Of a stretch of DNA of 64,000 nucleotides, positions 44,316 to 52,339 are shown one piece after another (position 1 is the first letter of the stretch; the number at the start of each line of letters is the position of its first letter). The stretch is from NCBI GenBank assembly GCA_900544575.1, contig UQVO01000002.1, positions 62,001 through 126,000 on the forward strand, in the 5' to 3' direction. The notes beneath the pieces were generated by a model. The model ran no database searches and was not told where the DNA came from. It saw only the letters and a list, made by a program, of their open reading frames with translations. Source of the DNA: an uncultured Eubacteriales bacterium. GTDB lineage: Bacteria; Bacillota; Clostridia; Christensenellales; CAG-917. The position numbers were made by a program, and so were the translations under genes.

Positions 44316-45692
44316 TCAGTCTTCGGGAGTTTCCTCCGTATGCTCTTCCGCTTTGTCGACCGAGGAGTCGTCTTTCACGGCCTCCGCAGCGTCTTCCGGC
44401 GACGCGTGTCCGTCAAGGACATCCTCGACCGCACGCTCGGCGGCTTCCTCGGCTTCGGTGACCGCGTCGTCCGAGGCGTCGAGAGTGACACTTTCGCTTC
44501 CTTCGACTTCAGCCGCAAGTTGCTTCTTTGTTTTGCCGAATGCGAACCATTTGCCGCAGATTTCCTTGACCTGATCGGTGAATTTGACGCCACGGAGCAT
44601 AGGTCCCACGACTTGGAGGAAAACAGCCGCAAGAAGAATCGCGCCTTTAATCGCGTCGTTAATGAGACCTCCAAGACCAAGCGCGACGATAATCTTGTCG
44701 ATGACGGTATAGCTCATCGCACCGAAGAGCACGCCGATAATCTTGCCTTTGCCGCCCGCCATAGAGATGCCGCCGATGACGACTGCCGCAATGGCATACA
44801 TTTCATAGTTTTTGGCGGTTGCAGCCGCGTCCACATTGCCACTCATTGCGAGGGTGAGGAATGCCGCAAAACCAACGAGGGTGCCGGTGAGGGCGTAGAC
44901 GGACACTCTGATCCAGTCAACATTGACACCAGCGAGGAATGCGGCCTTCTCGTTACTGCCGATGGCGTAGACTTGTCTGCCGTACTTTGTACGATTGGCA
45001 ACGAAGACGAAGATGATGGTAACAACAATAAGGAGTATGCCCGTGATGGGAATAGTCGCCACAAATCCATTGCCGAAGTCGAAGAACTCCTGATAGTTGC
45101 TCAATTCGCGGTTGAGTGCCGAAATGGAGCCGTTCACGTTGGACGCGCCGTCATTGACAAAGAACTGCGAGATGGAGCGGAAGGCAAGCATTGTCGCCAA
45201 AGTGACGATAAATGCAGGCATTTTCGCTTTACCGATGAGCAGACCGTTGAAGAGACCGAGTCCTGTCCCGAACAGAACTGCAACAATAAATGTGGCAAAT
45301 ATGCTGTTGGTGGAGTTAAACACCTCGATGGACATGACCGCCGTCAAAACGAGCATTGACCCGACAGAGAGGTCTATGCCTCCCGTGATGATGACAAGTC
45401 CCATGCCGATGGCAATAAGCCCTATTGCGGAGGAGTGGCGCAGGATGTTCATCACGCCGTTCCAAGTGGTGGCGCCGGAAGTAACAATAAGCCAGACAAT
45501 AAAGACGGCTATGAAGATGAAGACGAAGCTATAACCGTTCCATGCCTTGCCCGCGAACTTCTTGACGTCCGTGCCCGTGATTTTTCTCCTTTCCGTGATG
45601 GCGACGGCACAATCGTCGCCGACGGTTTCGTGTCTTTTGTTAAAGATATTTTTCACGTTTTCAAAAGGATTCTTGAACTCTTTCTTAGCCAT
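44316..45692 (-). CDS. Sugar ABC importer permease (RbsC/XylH type)
   Basis: A 458-residue permease of the BPD_transp_2 family with about ten hydrophobic helices between residues 55 and 380. GLVIITGGIDLSVGSML and INGxxxxK-like FNGLLIGKAKMPAFIVTLATM are the family motifs. An unusual ~75-residue C-terminal tail rich in Glu, Asp, Ala and Ser extends past the last helix. The ATG overlaps the end of the ATPase gene by 8 bp. Confidence 0.93.
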   Translation of the reverse strand: MAKKEFKNPFENVKNIFNKRHETVGDDCAVAITERRKITGTDVKKFAGKAWNGYSFVFIFIAVFIVWLIVTSGATTWNGVMNILRHSSAIGLIAIGMGLVIITGGIDLSVGSMLVLTAVMSIEVFNSTNSIFATFIVAVLFGTGLGLFNGLLIGKAKMPAFIVTLATMLAFRSISQFFVNDGASNVNGSISALNRELSNYQEFFDFGNGFVATIPITGILLIVVTIIFVFVANRTKYGRQVYAIGSNEKAAFLAGVNVDWIRVSVYALTGTLVGFAAFLTLAMSGNVDAAATAKNYEMYAIAAVVIGGISMAGGKGKIIGVLFGAMSYTVIDKIIVALGLGGLINDAIKGAILLAAVFLQVVGPMLRGVKFTDQVKEICGKWFAFGKTKKQLAAEVEGSESVTLDASDDAVTEAEEAAERAVEDVLDGHASPEDAAEAVKDDSSVDKAEEHTEETPED

Positions 45693-47190
45693 TGACTGCT
45701 TCCTCCTGGATTGCATTGGTCGCGTGCAGCATAACCGTTTCTTCGTTGATGTCGCCTCTTTCGAGGACTTTCTTTATCGTGCCGTGATAGAAAACTATAC
45801 AACGGTCTGCCACTTTCTGAACTTCGGGAATTTCCAGCGTGTTCACCAGAATGGTTTTTCCTTCTTCCGCAAGTTTCAGGATGAGTTTGTAAATTTCCGC
45901 TTTCGCACCGACGTCTATGCCCTGCGTCGGATTGTCAAGCAAGAGTATGTCCGCATCGGTATTCAGCCAGCGCGCCAAAATGACTTTCTGCTGATTGCCG
46001 CCCGAGAGCGAAGTGATGAGGTCATTGTAGCTGTTCGCCTTGATGGAAAGCTGCTCCTTGCGCTCGTTGTAGCGCTTTATCTCTCTTTTTTTGATGATGA
46101 CGGGCTGTTTCATCGAAATGGTGTGTTCGGCAATGTATCCGTTTTCCAGCAAGGACATATCGGGAATGACGGAATTTTCTTTTCGGTTTGCAGCCACCAT
46201 AGCGACTCTGTGTTTCATCGCCTTGTGTATAGTGCCGACATGGATTTCTTTGCCTTCTATGAAAATTTTCCCGGATGTTGCGGGAACGGCGCCGAAAATT
46301 GCCTGCATCGCTTCGCTGACGCCCGCGCCTTTCAGCCCCGTCATACCGACGACCTCGCCGCGGCGCACAGCGAAATTCACGTCGTGGAATCCTTCTCCCG
46401 AAAGATTTTCCACCCGCAGCATTTCTTCGCCGAGTTCTCGCGTGCTGTATACGTCCGCCGCGCTATAAGAACTGCCGACCATAAGTCTGGTCACGCTCTC
46501 CGGGTCGGTGTCTGCGATGTTGCCCGTGCCAACCATTTCACCGTTGCGAAGCACGGTATAACGGTCCGCGATGGTGAAAATTTCGTTCATCTTGTGGGAA
46601 ATGAAGATGAATGAAACGCCTTCCTCTTTTTTCAATCTGTTGACGATGTAGAAAAGATGTTCTATCTGTTCGTTGCTGAGTGCGGTGGTCGGTTCGTCGA
46701 GAATGATGAGTTTTGCATTCACGAAGAGTGCCTTCGCAATTTCAAGCAACTGTTTTTTTGCCGTATCGAATGTGGAGACGAGTTCCGTCGGCTCGATGTC
46801 TACGCCGAGGCGTTCGAAAAGCTCGCGGGACTGCTTTATCATTGCGCGCTTGTTGAGGACGCCGAATTTGGCTATCTCCTTGCGCATAAAAATGTTTTCG
46901 TACACTTTGAGGTCGTTGAAGACGTTGATTTCCTGGTGAACGAAAGCTATGCCCGCGTTTTCCGACTTCTGCACCGTAGTGTTGACGAGAGGTTTGCCGT
47001 CAAAGACGACTTCCCCGCCGTCGCGCGTGTAGACGCCGGCAAGAATGTTCATAAGCGTGGACTTTCCCGCGCCGTTTTCGCCGAGGAGAGCGTGCACCTC
47101 TCCCTGCTCCACGGAAAAATCCACTTTGTCGAGCACCGTGACGCCGAAAAACGCCTTTTCGATGCCCTTCATTTCAAGAATGTTGCTCAT
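45685..47190 (-). CDS. Sugar ABC importer ATP-binding protein (RbsA/XylG/MglA type)
   Basis: A 501-residue protein with two fused ABC domains. The first has Walker A LLGENGAGKSTLMNIL and IILDEPTTALS, but a degenerate signature. The second has the expected altered P-loop (GLKGAGVSEA), a full LSGGNQQKVILARWL signature and LLLDNPTQGIDVGAK. This is the standard architecture for ribose/xylose/galactose importers. It lies between the substrate-binding protein and permease genes. Confidence 0.94.
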   Translation of the reverse strand: MSNILEMKGIEKAFFGVTVLDKVDFSVEQGEVHALLGENGAGKSTLMNILAGVYTRDGGEVVFDGKPLVNTTVQKSENAGIAFVHQEINVFNDLKVYENIFMRKEIAKFGVLNKRAMIKQSRELFERLGVDIEPTELVSTFDTAKKQLLEIAKALFVNAKLIILDEPTTALSNEQIEHLFYIVNRLKKEEGVSFIFISHKMNEIFTIADRYTVLRNGEMVGTGNIADTDPESVTRLMVGSSYSAADVYSTRELGEEMLRVENLSGEGFHDVNFAVRRGEVVGMTGLKGAGVSEAMQAIFGAVPATSGKIFIEGKEIHVGTIHKAMKHRVAMVAANRKENSVIPDMSLLENGYIAEHTISMKQPVIIKKREIKRYNERKEQLSIKANSYNDLITSLSGGNQQKVILARWLNTDADILLLDNPTQGIDVGAKAEIYKLILKLAEEGKTILVNTLEIPEVQKVADRCIVFYHGTIKKVLERGDINEETVMLHATNAIQEEAVNG

Positions 47191-47242
47191 AACTCCCTCT
47201 TTACTTCTTCTTGGATTCGTCTGGTTGTCTTTGGGGGGGAAG

Positions 47243-47276
47243 CCCCCGCGGAAGCAATCGTTTGCTCCCGCGGAGG
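47243..47276 (-). promoter_or_regulatory. Intercistronic hairpin after the substrate-binding protein gene
   Basis: 12-bp stem CCGCGGGAGCAA / TTGCTTCCGCGG with an ACGA loop and no T-tract. Such hairpins protect upstream mRNA ends and give the binding protein higher expression than the membrane components. Confidence 0.6.
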
Positions 47277-47311
47277 GATAGTGATGATAATCTTACTTAT
47301 CGTCATTCGGC

Positions 47312-48361
47312 TTATTTGAAGCCCTTGAACTGATCAACGTTAGTCTCATCGACGACATCGACCTCAACGACGATTGTATCGTTTGCGACAGAACCGTTGT
47401 CAAGATACTCGACCATAAGATCAAGCGCGGTCGCGATCATCTCGGGAGGATAAGTCACGTCGAAGAAATCTTTCAACTTGCCGTAGCTGTCCTGATAGGT
47501 TTCGCCACGGAGGACGGCATACGCCTCGTCGAGTCCGGAGGAGGAAGCGAGCACTACTTCGCCGTTGCCGAAGAAAGTGTTCTTCTGGGCGTCGGTCAAA
47601 CCGCTCTCATTCAACACTTCGAAGATACCCATAGCGAGCTCGGAGTCGTGCGTGAAGATGAAGTCATAATCACCGAAATCGGTGTTGCCTTCCACAAAGC
47701 TTATGAAAGAAGTCTTTGCATTCGCACGAGACCAGTCGGTGCTGGGAAGCACCTCAACGTTGGCAGAATCGATCGTGATGTTCAGCCCCTCAGCTGCAAG
47801 TGCGGCAAAGAAACCTTCGTTTCTGGTGGTGGGGACGGTGGAATTGTCGCCGGGGATGATGAGAATCTTGCTGTCATTGTTAAGACCTTGATCGATGAAG
47901 CGTTCGCCGGTTTTATAACCGATCTGATAGTTGTCGCCCTTGACGGTTGCGACGGCGTCATCGGTGACACTATCGATGATTCTGTCCACCATAATAAAGG
48001 GGATACCGGAAGAGGCAAGGATTTCCATCGAGCTCTCGACAGCGTTGCTGTAAGGCAGGATGACGACGGCTTTGTAGTTCTTGTTCGCCGCGATGTCTTC
48101 GATCTGGGATCTCTGGTCCGCATCGCCGGTCGCGGTGATGACTCTCGCGGAATAAGTGCCCTCAGCATTGATTTCCGCCGCCCATGCGTTTGCGTTGCTC
48201 AAAATAGCGCCCGTCCAGCCGTGGTCCGCACTGGGAACGAGAATCGCGATGTCCGCGCCGCTGCCGGTGTTGTCGCAAGCTGCGAGCGTGACCGCCATCG
48301 TGACTGCAAGCGCTGCAATAATGACGAGTGCCATTATCTTTTTGATAGCTCTGCTTTTCAT
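47312..48361 (-). CDS. Sugar ABC importer substrate-binding lipoprotein
   Basis: A 349-residue solute-binding protein of the ribose/galactose cluster (Peripla_BP_4). A signal peptide with lipobox LAAC places the lipidated Cys at about residue 29. The mature part has the two-lobe pattern, with ADHGWTGAILSNANAW, GIPFIMVDRIID and NNDSKILIIPGDNSTV. The ligand is not certain; xylA and xylB in the same operon favour a pentose. Its codon use looks more biased than the neighbours, consistent with high expression. Confidence 0.93.
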   Translation of the reverse strand: MKSRAIKKIMALVIIAALAVTMAVTLAACDNTGSGADIAILVPSADHGWTGAILSNANAWAAEINAEGTYSARVITATGDADQRSQIEDIAANKNYKAVVILPYSNAVESSMEILASSGIPFIMVDRIIDSVTDDAVATVKGDNYQIGYKTGERFIDQGLNNDSKILIIPGDNSTVPTTRNEGFFAALAAEGLNITIDSANVEVLPSTDWSRANAKTSFISFVEGNTDFGDYDFIFTHDSELAMGIFEVLNESGLTDAQKNTFFGNGEVVLASSSGLDEAYAVLRGETYQDSYGKLKDFFDVTYPPEMIATALDLMVEYLDNGSVANDTIVVEVDVVDETNVDQFKGFK

Positions 48362-48388
48362 AATTTTGCTCCTTTTCTTTTTTTATTA

Positions 48389-48406
48389 ATTAATCTCGCG
48401 ATTAAT
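48389..48406 (-). promoter_or_regulatory. Small hairpin upstream of the substrate-binding protein gene
   Basis: Perfect stem ATTAATC / GATTAAT with a GCGA (GNRA) loop, about 30 nt before the ATG and followed by an A-rich tract with a GGAG ribosome site. It may stabilise the 5' end of a processed transcript. Confidence 0.4.
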
Positions 48407-48452
48407 TTCGTGGTTGAATTGCGCGTGTACGCCCGCGCCTGCGTTTTAACGA

Positions 48453-49607
48453 TTAGTCGATGCTGACCCACGCGCCGTCCGATTTTGCGCTGTCGATGAC
48501 CGCGTGCACGAATTTTACGCCGCTCACGCCGTCCGCAACCTTCGGGAAATCGAGGTCCGCGTCAGTGAGGGCTTCGCCTGCTTTCTTTTTCGCTATCGCG
48601 TTCAGAATGTTGCGGTAGGTGTTGGCGAAAGCGACATAGTATCCTTCGGGATGCCCGGACGGTATTCTCGCAGCGGCGTGCGCCGCTTCGTGGATGTAGG
48701 AATTGCGTTTGGAGAGTATCTGCGTCGCTTGTCCTCTGGGGGTGTATTTCACATAATCGGGGAAATGCTGTTCCCATTCCAGCGAACCTTCGCTGCCGTA
48801 GATGCGGACGACGAGTCCGTTCATCCTGCCTGCCGCAATCTGCGAGCACCAATACTGCCCTTTCACGCCGTTTTCGTATTCGACGATGATGTTGGCGTTG
48901 AGGTCGAGCGCGTGGCCGTAATTGTCGGTGACCGCCATAAGGCGTTTGATTTTGAGCCCGGTCAGGTAGTGCACCATATTTTCCGCGTGCGTGCCTATGT
49001 CGCCCACGCAGTTCGAGATGCCGGAGAATTTGGGGTCGGTGCGCCACACGGAGAGGTTTTTCGCCTGTCCCTGCTTTTCGGGAGAGAGCTCGTCGATGAG
49101 CCAATCCTGCGCATATTCGGCGATGACGGTCGCAATCTTGCCGATTTTGCCGTTCGCAATCATCTCCTTCATCACCTTGGGCATAACATAACCCGTGTAG
49201 GCATAGGTGACGGCGAAGATAAGGTTCTTTTCCGCGGCGAGTTTTTCGAGCTCTTCCGCCTCTTCGACCGCAAAGCACAACGGCTTTTCGCACACGACGT
49301 TGATGCCCGCAAGCAGGAACTCTTTCGCCACTTCGTAATGCAGGAAGTTGGGGGTGCAGATGGACACGAAATCTATCTTGTCCGCACGCTTTGCTTCCGC
49401 CGCGGCCATTTCTTTGTAATCTTTATAGGTGCGCTCCGCCGCGACGCCGTACGCCTTTGCGGTGTCCGCGTTTTCGGACTCTACGTTGGAGAAGCATCCC
49501 GCAACAAGTTCCGCCCTTGTGTCGAACGCCAGCGCCTTGCGGTGAACTTCGCCGATAAACGCGTATATGGAGCCGCCTACCATTCCGTATTTGATTTCCT
49601 TTGCCAT
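48453..49607 (-). CDS. Gfo/Idh/MocA family NAD(P)-dependent oxidoreductase
   Basis: A 384-residue sugar or cyclitol dehydrogenase family protein. The N-terminal GMVGGSIYAFIGEVHR is the Rossmann region, and VCEKPLCFAVEEAEEL is the EKP motif. DIGTHAENMVHYLTG carries the usual catalytic His region. The gene lies between the TIM-barrel isomerase and the binding-protein genes, so it probably oxidises a sugar or inositol-like substrate imported by this operon. The exact substrate is unknown. Confidence 0.92.
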   Translation of the reverse strand: MAKEIKYGMVGGSIYAFIGEVHRKALAFDTRAELVAGCFSNVESENADTAKAYGVAAERTYKDYKEMAAAEAKRADKIDFVSICTPNFLHYEVAKEFLLAGINVVCEKPLCFAVEEAEELEKLAAEKNLIFAVTYAYTGYVMPKVMKEMIANGKIGKIATVIAEYAQDWLIDELSPEKQGQAKNLSVWRTDPKFSGISNCVGDIGTHAENMVHYLTGLKIKRLMAVTDNYGHALDLNANIIVEYENGVKGQYWCSQIAAGRMNGLVVRIYGSEGSLEWEQHFPDYVKYTPRGQATQILSKRNSYIHEAAHAAARIPSGHPEGYYVAFANTYRNILNAIAKKKAGEALTDADLDFPKVADGVSGVKFVHAVIDSAKSDGAWVSID

Positions 49608-49647
49608 AATTTTCCTCCGTCGGAAATTTCCGTTTAACTTGCCAGAC

Positions 49648-50646
49648 TTACTTGTTGGCTATCGCGTCGTCGAACTTCACGTCGGACGCCTTGAAATCTA
49701 TCTTTTTCACGAATTCGCACGCTTCTTTGCCGCCCATCAGCCTGTCCATTCCGCTGTCTTCCCACTCGACGGAAAGAGGACCTTCGTAGCCGTAGGCGTT
49801 CAGCACACGGATTATCTCTTCGAAATTCACGTCGCCGTGTCCCAGCGAGCGGAAATTCCATCCGCGGCGCAGGTCGCCGAAATCGATGTGTGAGCCGAGG
49901 AGCCCGCTTCTGCCGTCGAGTCTGACGGCGGCGTCTTTCATATGGACGTGATAAACCCTGCCCTTTTCCATAAAGTCTCTGAGGAAAAGATGAGGCGTCA
50001 CGCCCTGCCACAGCAGATGACTGGGGTCGAAATTGAGGCCGAATGTTTCTCTGTAATTGAATTTTTCAAGCAGTTTGACCGTGGAATAATAGTCGAAAGC
50101 GATTTCGCCCGGATGGACTTCCAGCGCGAATTTCACTCCGTATTTGTCGAATTCGTCGAGGATGGGCGTCCAGAGCGCGACTATCTCGTCGTAGCCGTCT
50201 TCCACCATCTTCTCCGTGGTCTGCGGGAAAGAATAAAGATACTTCCAGATTGGCGAACCCGTGAAGCCGGTGATGACCTTCACTCCCATTTTTGCCGCGA
50301 CGGCAGGAGCTTTTTTCATCGCCGCGATTGCCCACGCACGGATTTCTTCGGGCTTGTCGGCAAGCGCCGCGGGCGCGAAATTGTTCAGACGGGGGTCGGG
50401 AGCGTCACCGACGCACTGCCCTATGATGTGCGTGGCAAGCGCCTTGCACACAAGGCCGTATTTTTTCAGCGTTGCGAGGATATATTCGACATATTTGTCG
50501 TCTTCGTACGCGCGGTCAAGGTCGAAATTGCCCCAAGTGGCGATTTCGAGCCCGTCGTAACCCATTTCTTTTGCCGATTTACAAAGCTCTTCGAAAGGAA
50601 GGTCCGCCCATTGACAAGTCGTCAAAGTAACAAGTCTTTTGCCCAT
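49648..50646 (-). CDS. Sugar phosphate isomerase/epimerase family TIM-barrel protein
   Basis: A 332-residue AP-endonuclease-2-like TIM barrel. MGYDGLEIATWGNFD near the N-terminus, FALEVHPGEIAFD, LNFDPSHLLWQG, VYHVHMKDAAV and LSVEWEDSGMDRL provide the Glu, Asp and His metal ligands of the family. It is the first gene of the operon, about 160 nt after the promoter. Partner Gfo/Idh enzymes are typical, as in inositol or rare-sugar pathways. Confidence 0.92.
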   Translation of the reverse strand: MGKRLVTLTTCQWADLPFEELCKSAKEMGYDGLEIATWGNFDLDRAYEDDKYVEYILATLKKYGLVCKALATHIIGQCVGDAPDPRLNNFAPAALADKPEEIRAWAIAAMKKAPAVAAKMGVKVITGFTGSPIWKYLYSFPQTTEKMVEDGYDEIVALWTPILDEFDKYGVKFALEVHPGEIAFDYYSTVKLLEKFNYRETFGLNFDPSHLLWQGVTPHLFLRDFMEKGRVYHVHMKDAAVRLDGRSGLLGSHIDFGDLRRGWNFRSLGHGDVNFEEIIRVLNAYGYEGPLSVEWEDSGMDRLMGGKEACEFVKKIDFKASDVKFDDAIANK

Positions 50647-50712
50647 ACTCAATTTTCCTCCTGATTCATATGCCGCGCGGTCCGAAAACTCCGCAAAGAC
50701 GGCGATTTGTCG

Positions 50713-50728
50713 GTGTGCTCGCGCACAC
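50713..50728. promoter_or_regulatory. Downstream LacI-type operator candidate
   Basis: GTGTGCTCGCGCACAC: two 6-bp arms around TCGC. It is nearly identical to the site at 50792-50807, 79 bp away, and lies within the leader of the sugar operon. Confidence 0.7.
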
Positions 50729-50791
50729 AACAGATTGCAGAAAGACTCCGAGTAGGCGGATATGTAATTTTTTCACTGTCTGCAAATCACG

Positions 50792-50807
50792 TTGTGCTCG
50801 TGCACAC
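50792..50807. promoter_or_regulatory. Primary LacI-type operator candidate
   Basis: TTGTGCTCGTGCACAC, with TGTGC/GCACA arms, covers the predicted transcription start (about 50805) of the sugar operon. Binding there would block initiation. Confidence 0.7.
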
Positions 50808-50811
50808 TAAT

Positions 50812-50839
50812 AGTCTAGCATATATCGCCGCTTTGTCAA
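50812..50839 (-). promoter_or_regulatory. Promoter of the sugar operon
   Basis: Perfect TTGACA (50839-50834), a 16-bp spacer and TAGACT (50817-50812) on the minus strand. It is followed at once by the primary operator. Confidence 0.78.
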
Positions 50840-50897
50840 TATGTAATTTTTGTTGATTAGGCGACAGAAAAGGGAATTTTGTCGGATTTCGTCGAAC

Positions 50898-50921
50898 ATA
50901 TAATTTATTTATAAATTATAT
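50898..50921. repeat. Perfect AT-rich inverted repeat
   Basis: 11-bp arms ATATAATTTAT and ATAAATTATAT separated by TT, about 60 bp upstream of the sugar-operon -35. It could be a second regulator site or an AT-rich structural element; the binder is unknown. Confidence 0.6.
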
Positions 50922-51012
50922 CCTGCTCGCGGAAATCTTCGGAATTTGTAAAAGAATTGTATTTTCCGCCCTGTTTTTTAATTTTTCCCTCACGGATTAG
51001 CTTAAAACCGAC

Positions 51013-51040
51013 GAAAAAACCGACTTTCGGTCGGTCTTGT
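51013..51040 (-). terminator. Terminator after the LacI-family gene
   Basis: Minus-strand stem ACCGAC / GTCGGT with a CGAAA loop, followed by five T residues. Confidence 0.8.
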
Positions 51041-51080
51041 CGGAGTGCGGACGAAATTATCGAAAAATGCCGTCGGCGGC

Positions 51081-52079
51081 TTATTTCAGCATACTCGGCA
51101 GCAGCACCAGGTTTTTGGTGAAATTGTGCTTGTGCGCGGGGAGCTTTTTGGAATAAAGATAGTGCGCGATGACGTCTATCGTCAGTCTCCCCTGCTCGTA
51201 AGGCTGCTGCGTGACCGACGCCGCTACAAGCCCGCTTTTCATCCCCTCGACCACCGCGGAGGTTTCGTCCACCGTCAGTACGCCTATACGCCTGCCGCTC
51301 TCACGCACCGCGTCCAGACCGCCCGCTATGCCGCCTGCGCTGAAATATATGAGATTGGGCGCTTCTTCCGAAGAAAGTATTTCTTTCACTATGGAATAAG
51401 AAAGTTCGTCGTCGTCGTTGTTTTCGGAGATGACAATATTGCAGTTTCTGCGCGCGAGCCTCTCAGAGAAACACTCCACGCGCTGACGGTGACCGAGAGT
51501 GTTGAGCGAGCCCGTAATCACGGACACTTTGCCGCCGTTCGGGAGCATCAGCGCGGCAAGGTCGCCGCACATATTGCCGCTCTCCACATAATTGCAGCCG
51601 ACGTAGGCGAATTTTTTGTCAAGGCGCAGGTCGTTGTTGAAAGTGACGATGGGCATTGTCAGGGAATTGAGTTTGGAGATGACGCGCTCGGTATTTATCG
51701 GAGTCAGCGCAAGGACGTTCGCCCCGCGGGCGGCAACTTCCTCTATCGCTTCAATCTGCTCCTCTTCGTTGTAGCCGCGTATTTCCTTGTAAAACATTTC
51801 CAGACCGTAATTTTCCCACTTCTTGCGGCTGTCCTCGAAGCCCTGGCGCACGCGGCTGAAAAACGGGTTGCCGATGGAATTTATGACGACGCCCACGACA
51901 TACTTCTTCTGCGACATAGAGAGCGCCCGCGCCGAGCCGTTCACTTCGTATTCGCTCGACTCGATGATTTCCTTGATTTTCTTTTCAAGCTCCTTGTTGA
52001 CTTTCCCGCGCCCGTTGAGCACACGGTCGACCGTTCCGCGCGAAGTTCCGGCAAGTTTGGCGATTTCGGCAATAGTCAT
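51081..52079 (-). CDS. LacI-family transcriptional regulator
   Basis: A 332-residue repressor-type protein. The N-terminal HTH reads TIAEIAKLAGTSRGTVDRVLNG (residues 2-23), followed by the hinge helix. A periplasmic-binding-protein-like effector domain begins near residue 60 (VVGVVINSIGNPFFSRV). It lies directly upstream of, and on the same strand as, the sugar operon, whose promoter carries two matching palindromes. A role as that operon's local regulator is therefore likely. Effector unknown. Confidence 0.92.
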   Translation of the reverse strand: MTIAEIAKLAGTSRGTVDRVLNGRGKVNKELEKKIKEIIESSEYEVNGSARALSMSQKKYVVGVVINSIGNPFFSRVRQGFEDSRKKWENYGLEMFYKEIRGYNEEEQIEAIEEVAARGANVLALTPINTERVISKLNSLTMPIVTFNNDLRLDKKFAYVGCNYVESGNMCGDLAALMLPNGGKVSVITGSLNTLGHRQRVECFSERLARRNCNIVISENNDDDELSYSIVKEILSSEEAPNLIYFSAGGIAGGLDAVRESGRRIGVLTVDETSAVVEGMKSGLVAASVTQQPYEQGRLTIDVIAHYLYSKKLPAHKHNFTKNLVLLPSMLK

Positions 52080-52123
52080 TTCTGTATCCCCACGGGGGAA
52101 GACCCCCTTCGATTTCAATTTCG

Positions 52124-52152
52124 ATTTTATACATATTGCATTCCGTTGTCAA
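52124..52152 (-). promoter_or_regulatory. Promoter of the LacI-family gene
   Basis: Perfect TTGACA (52152-52147), a 17-bp spacer and TAAAAT (52129-52124) on the minus strand. No copy of the operator palindrome is present here. Confidence 0.7.
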
Positions 52153-52279
52153 CAGCAAAACAGGCGGCGATATGCGCCCTGAAATTATTTTCGACCGAAA
52201 AGCGGGGTTCTATGACCGTTTTGCGCGGCAAAACCGCAGTTATTGCCGTCGGAGTAAAAATTTCGCCGTGCCGATTGCG

Positions 52280-52309
52280 TTGACACATTGCCTTGCGGTC
52301 ATTTACAAT
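52280..52309 (+). promoter_or_regulatory. Promoter of the acyltransferase gene
   Basis: TTGACA (52280-52285), an 18-bp spacer and TACAAT (52304-52309), about 30 bp before the ATG. Confidence 0.65.
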
Positions 52310-52339
52310 TTTATTGCCGCACGCGCGGGGAGGAGATAT

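Larger units (their letters stand above)
50647..51080. other. Control region between lacI-family gene and sugar operon
   Basis: 434 bp containing the regulator terminator, a perfect AT-rich palindrome, the operon promoter and two operator-like palindromes, all annotated separately. I see no reading frame here. Confidence 0.8.
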
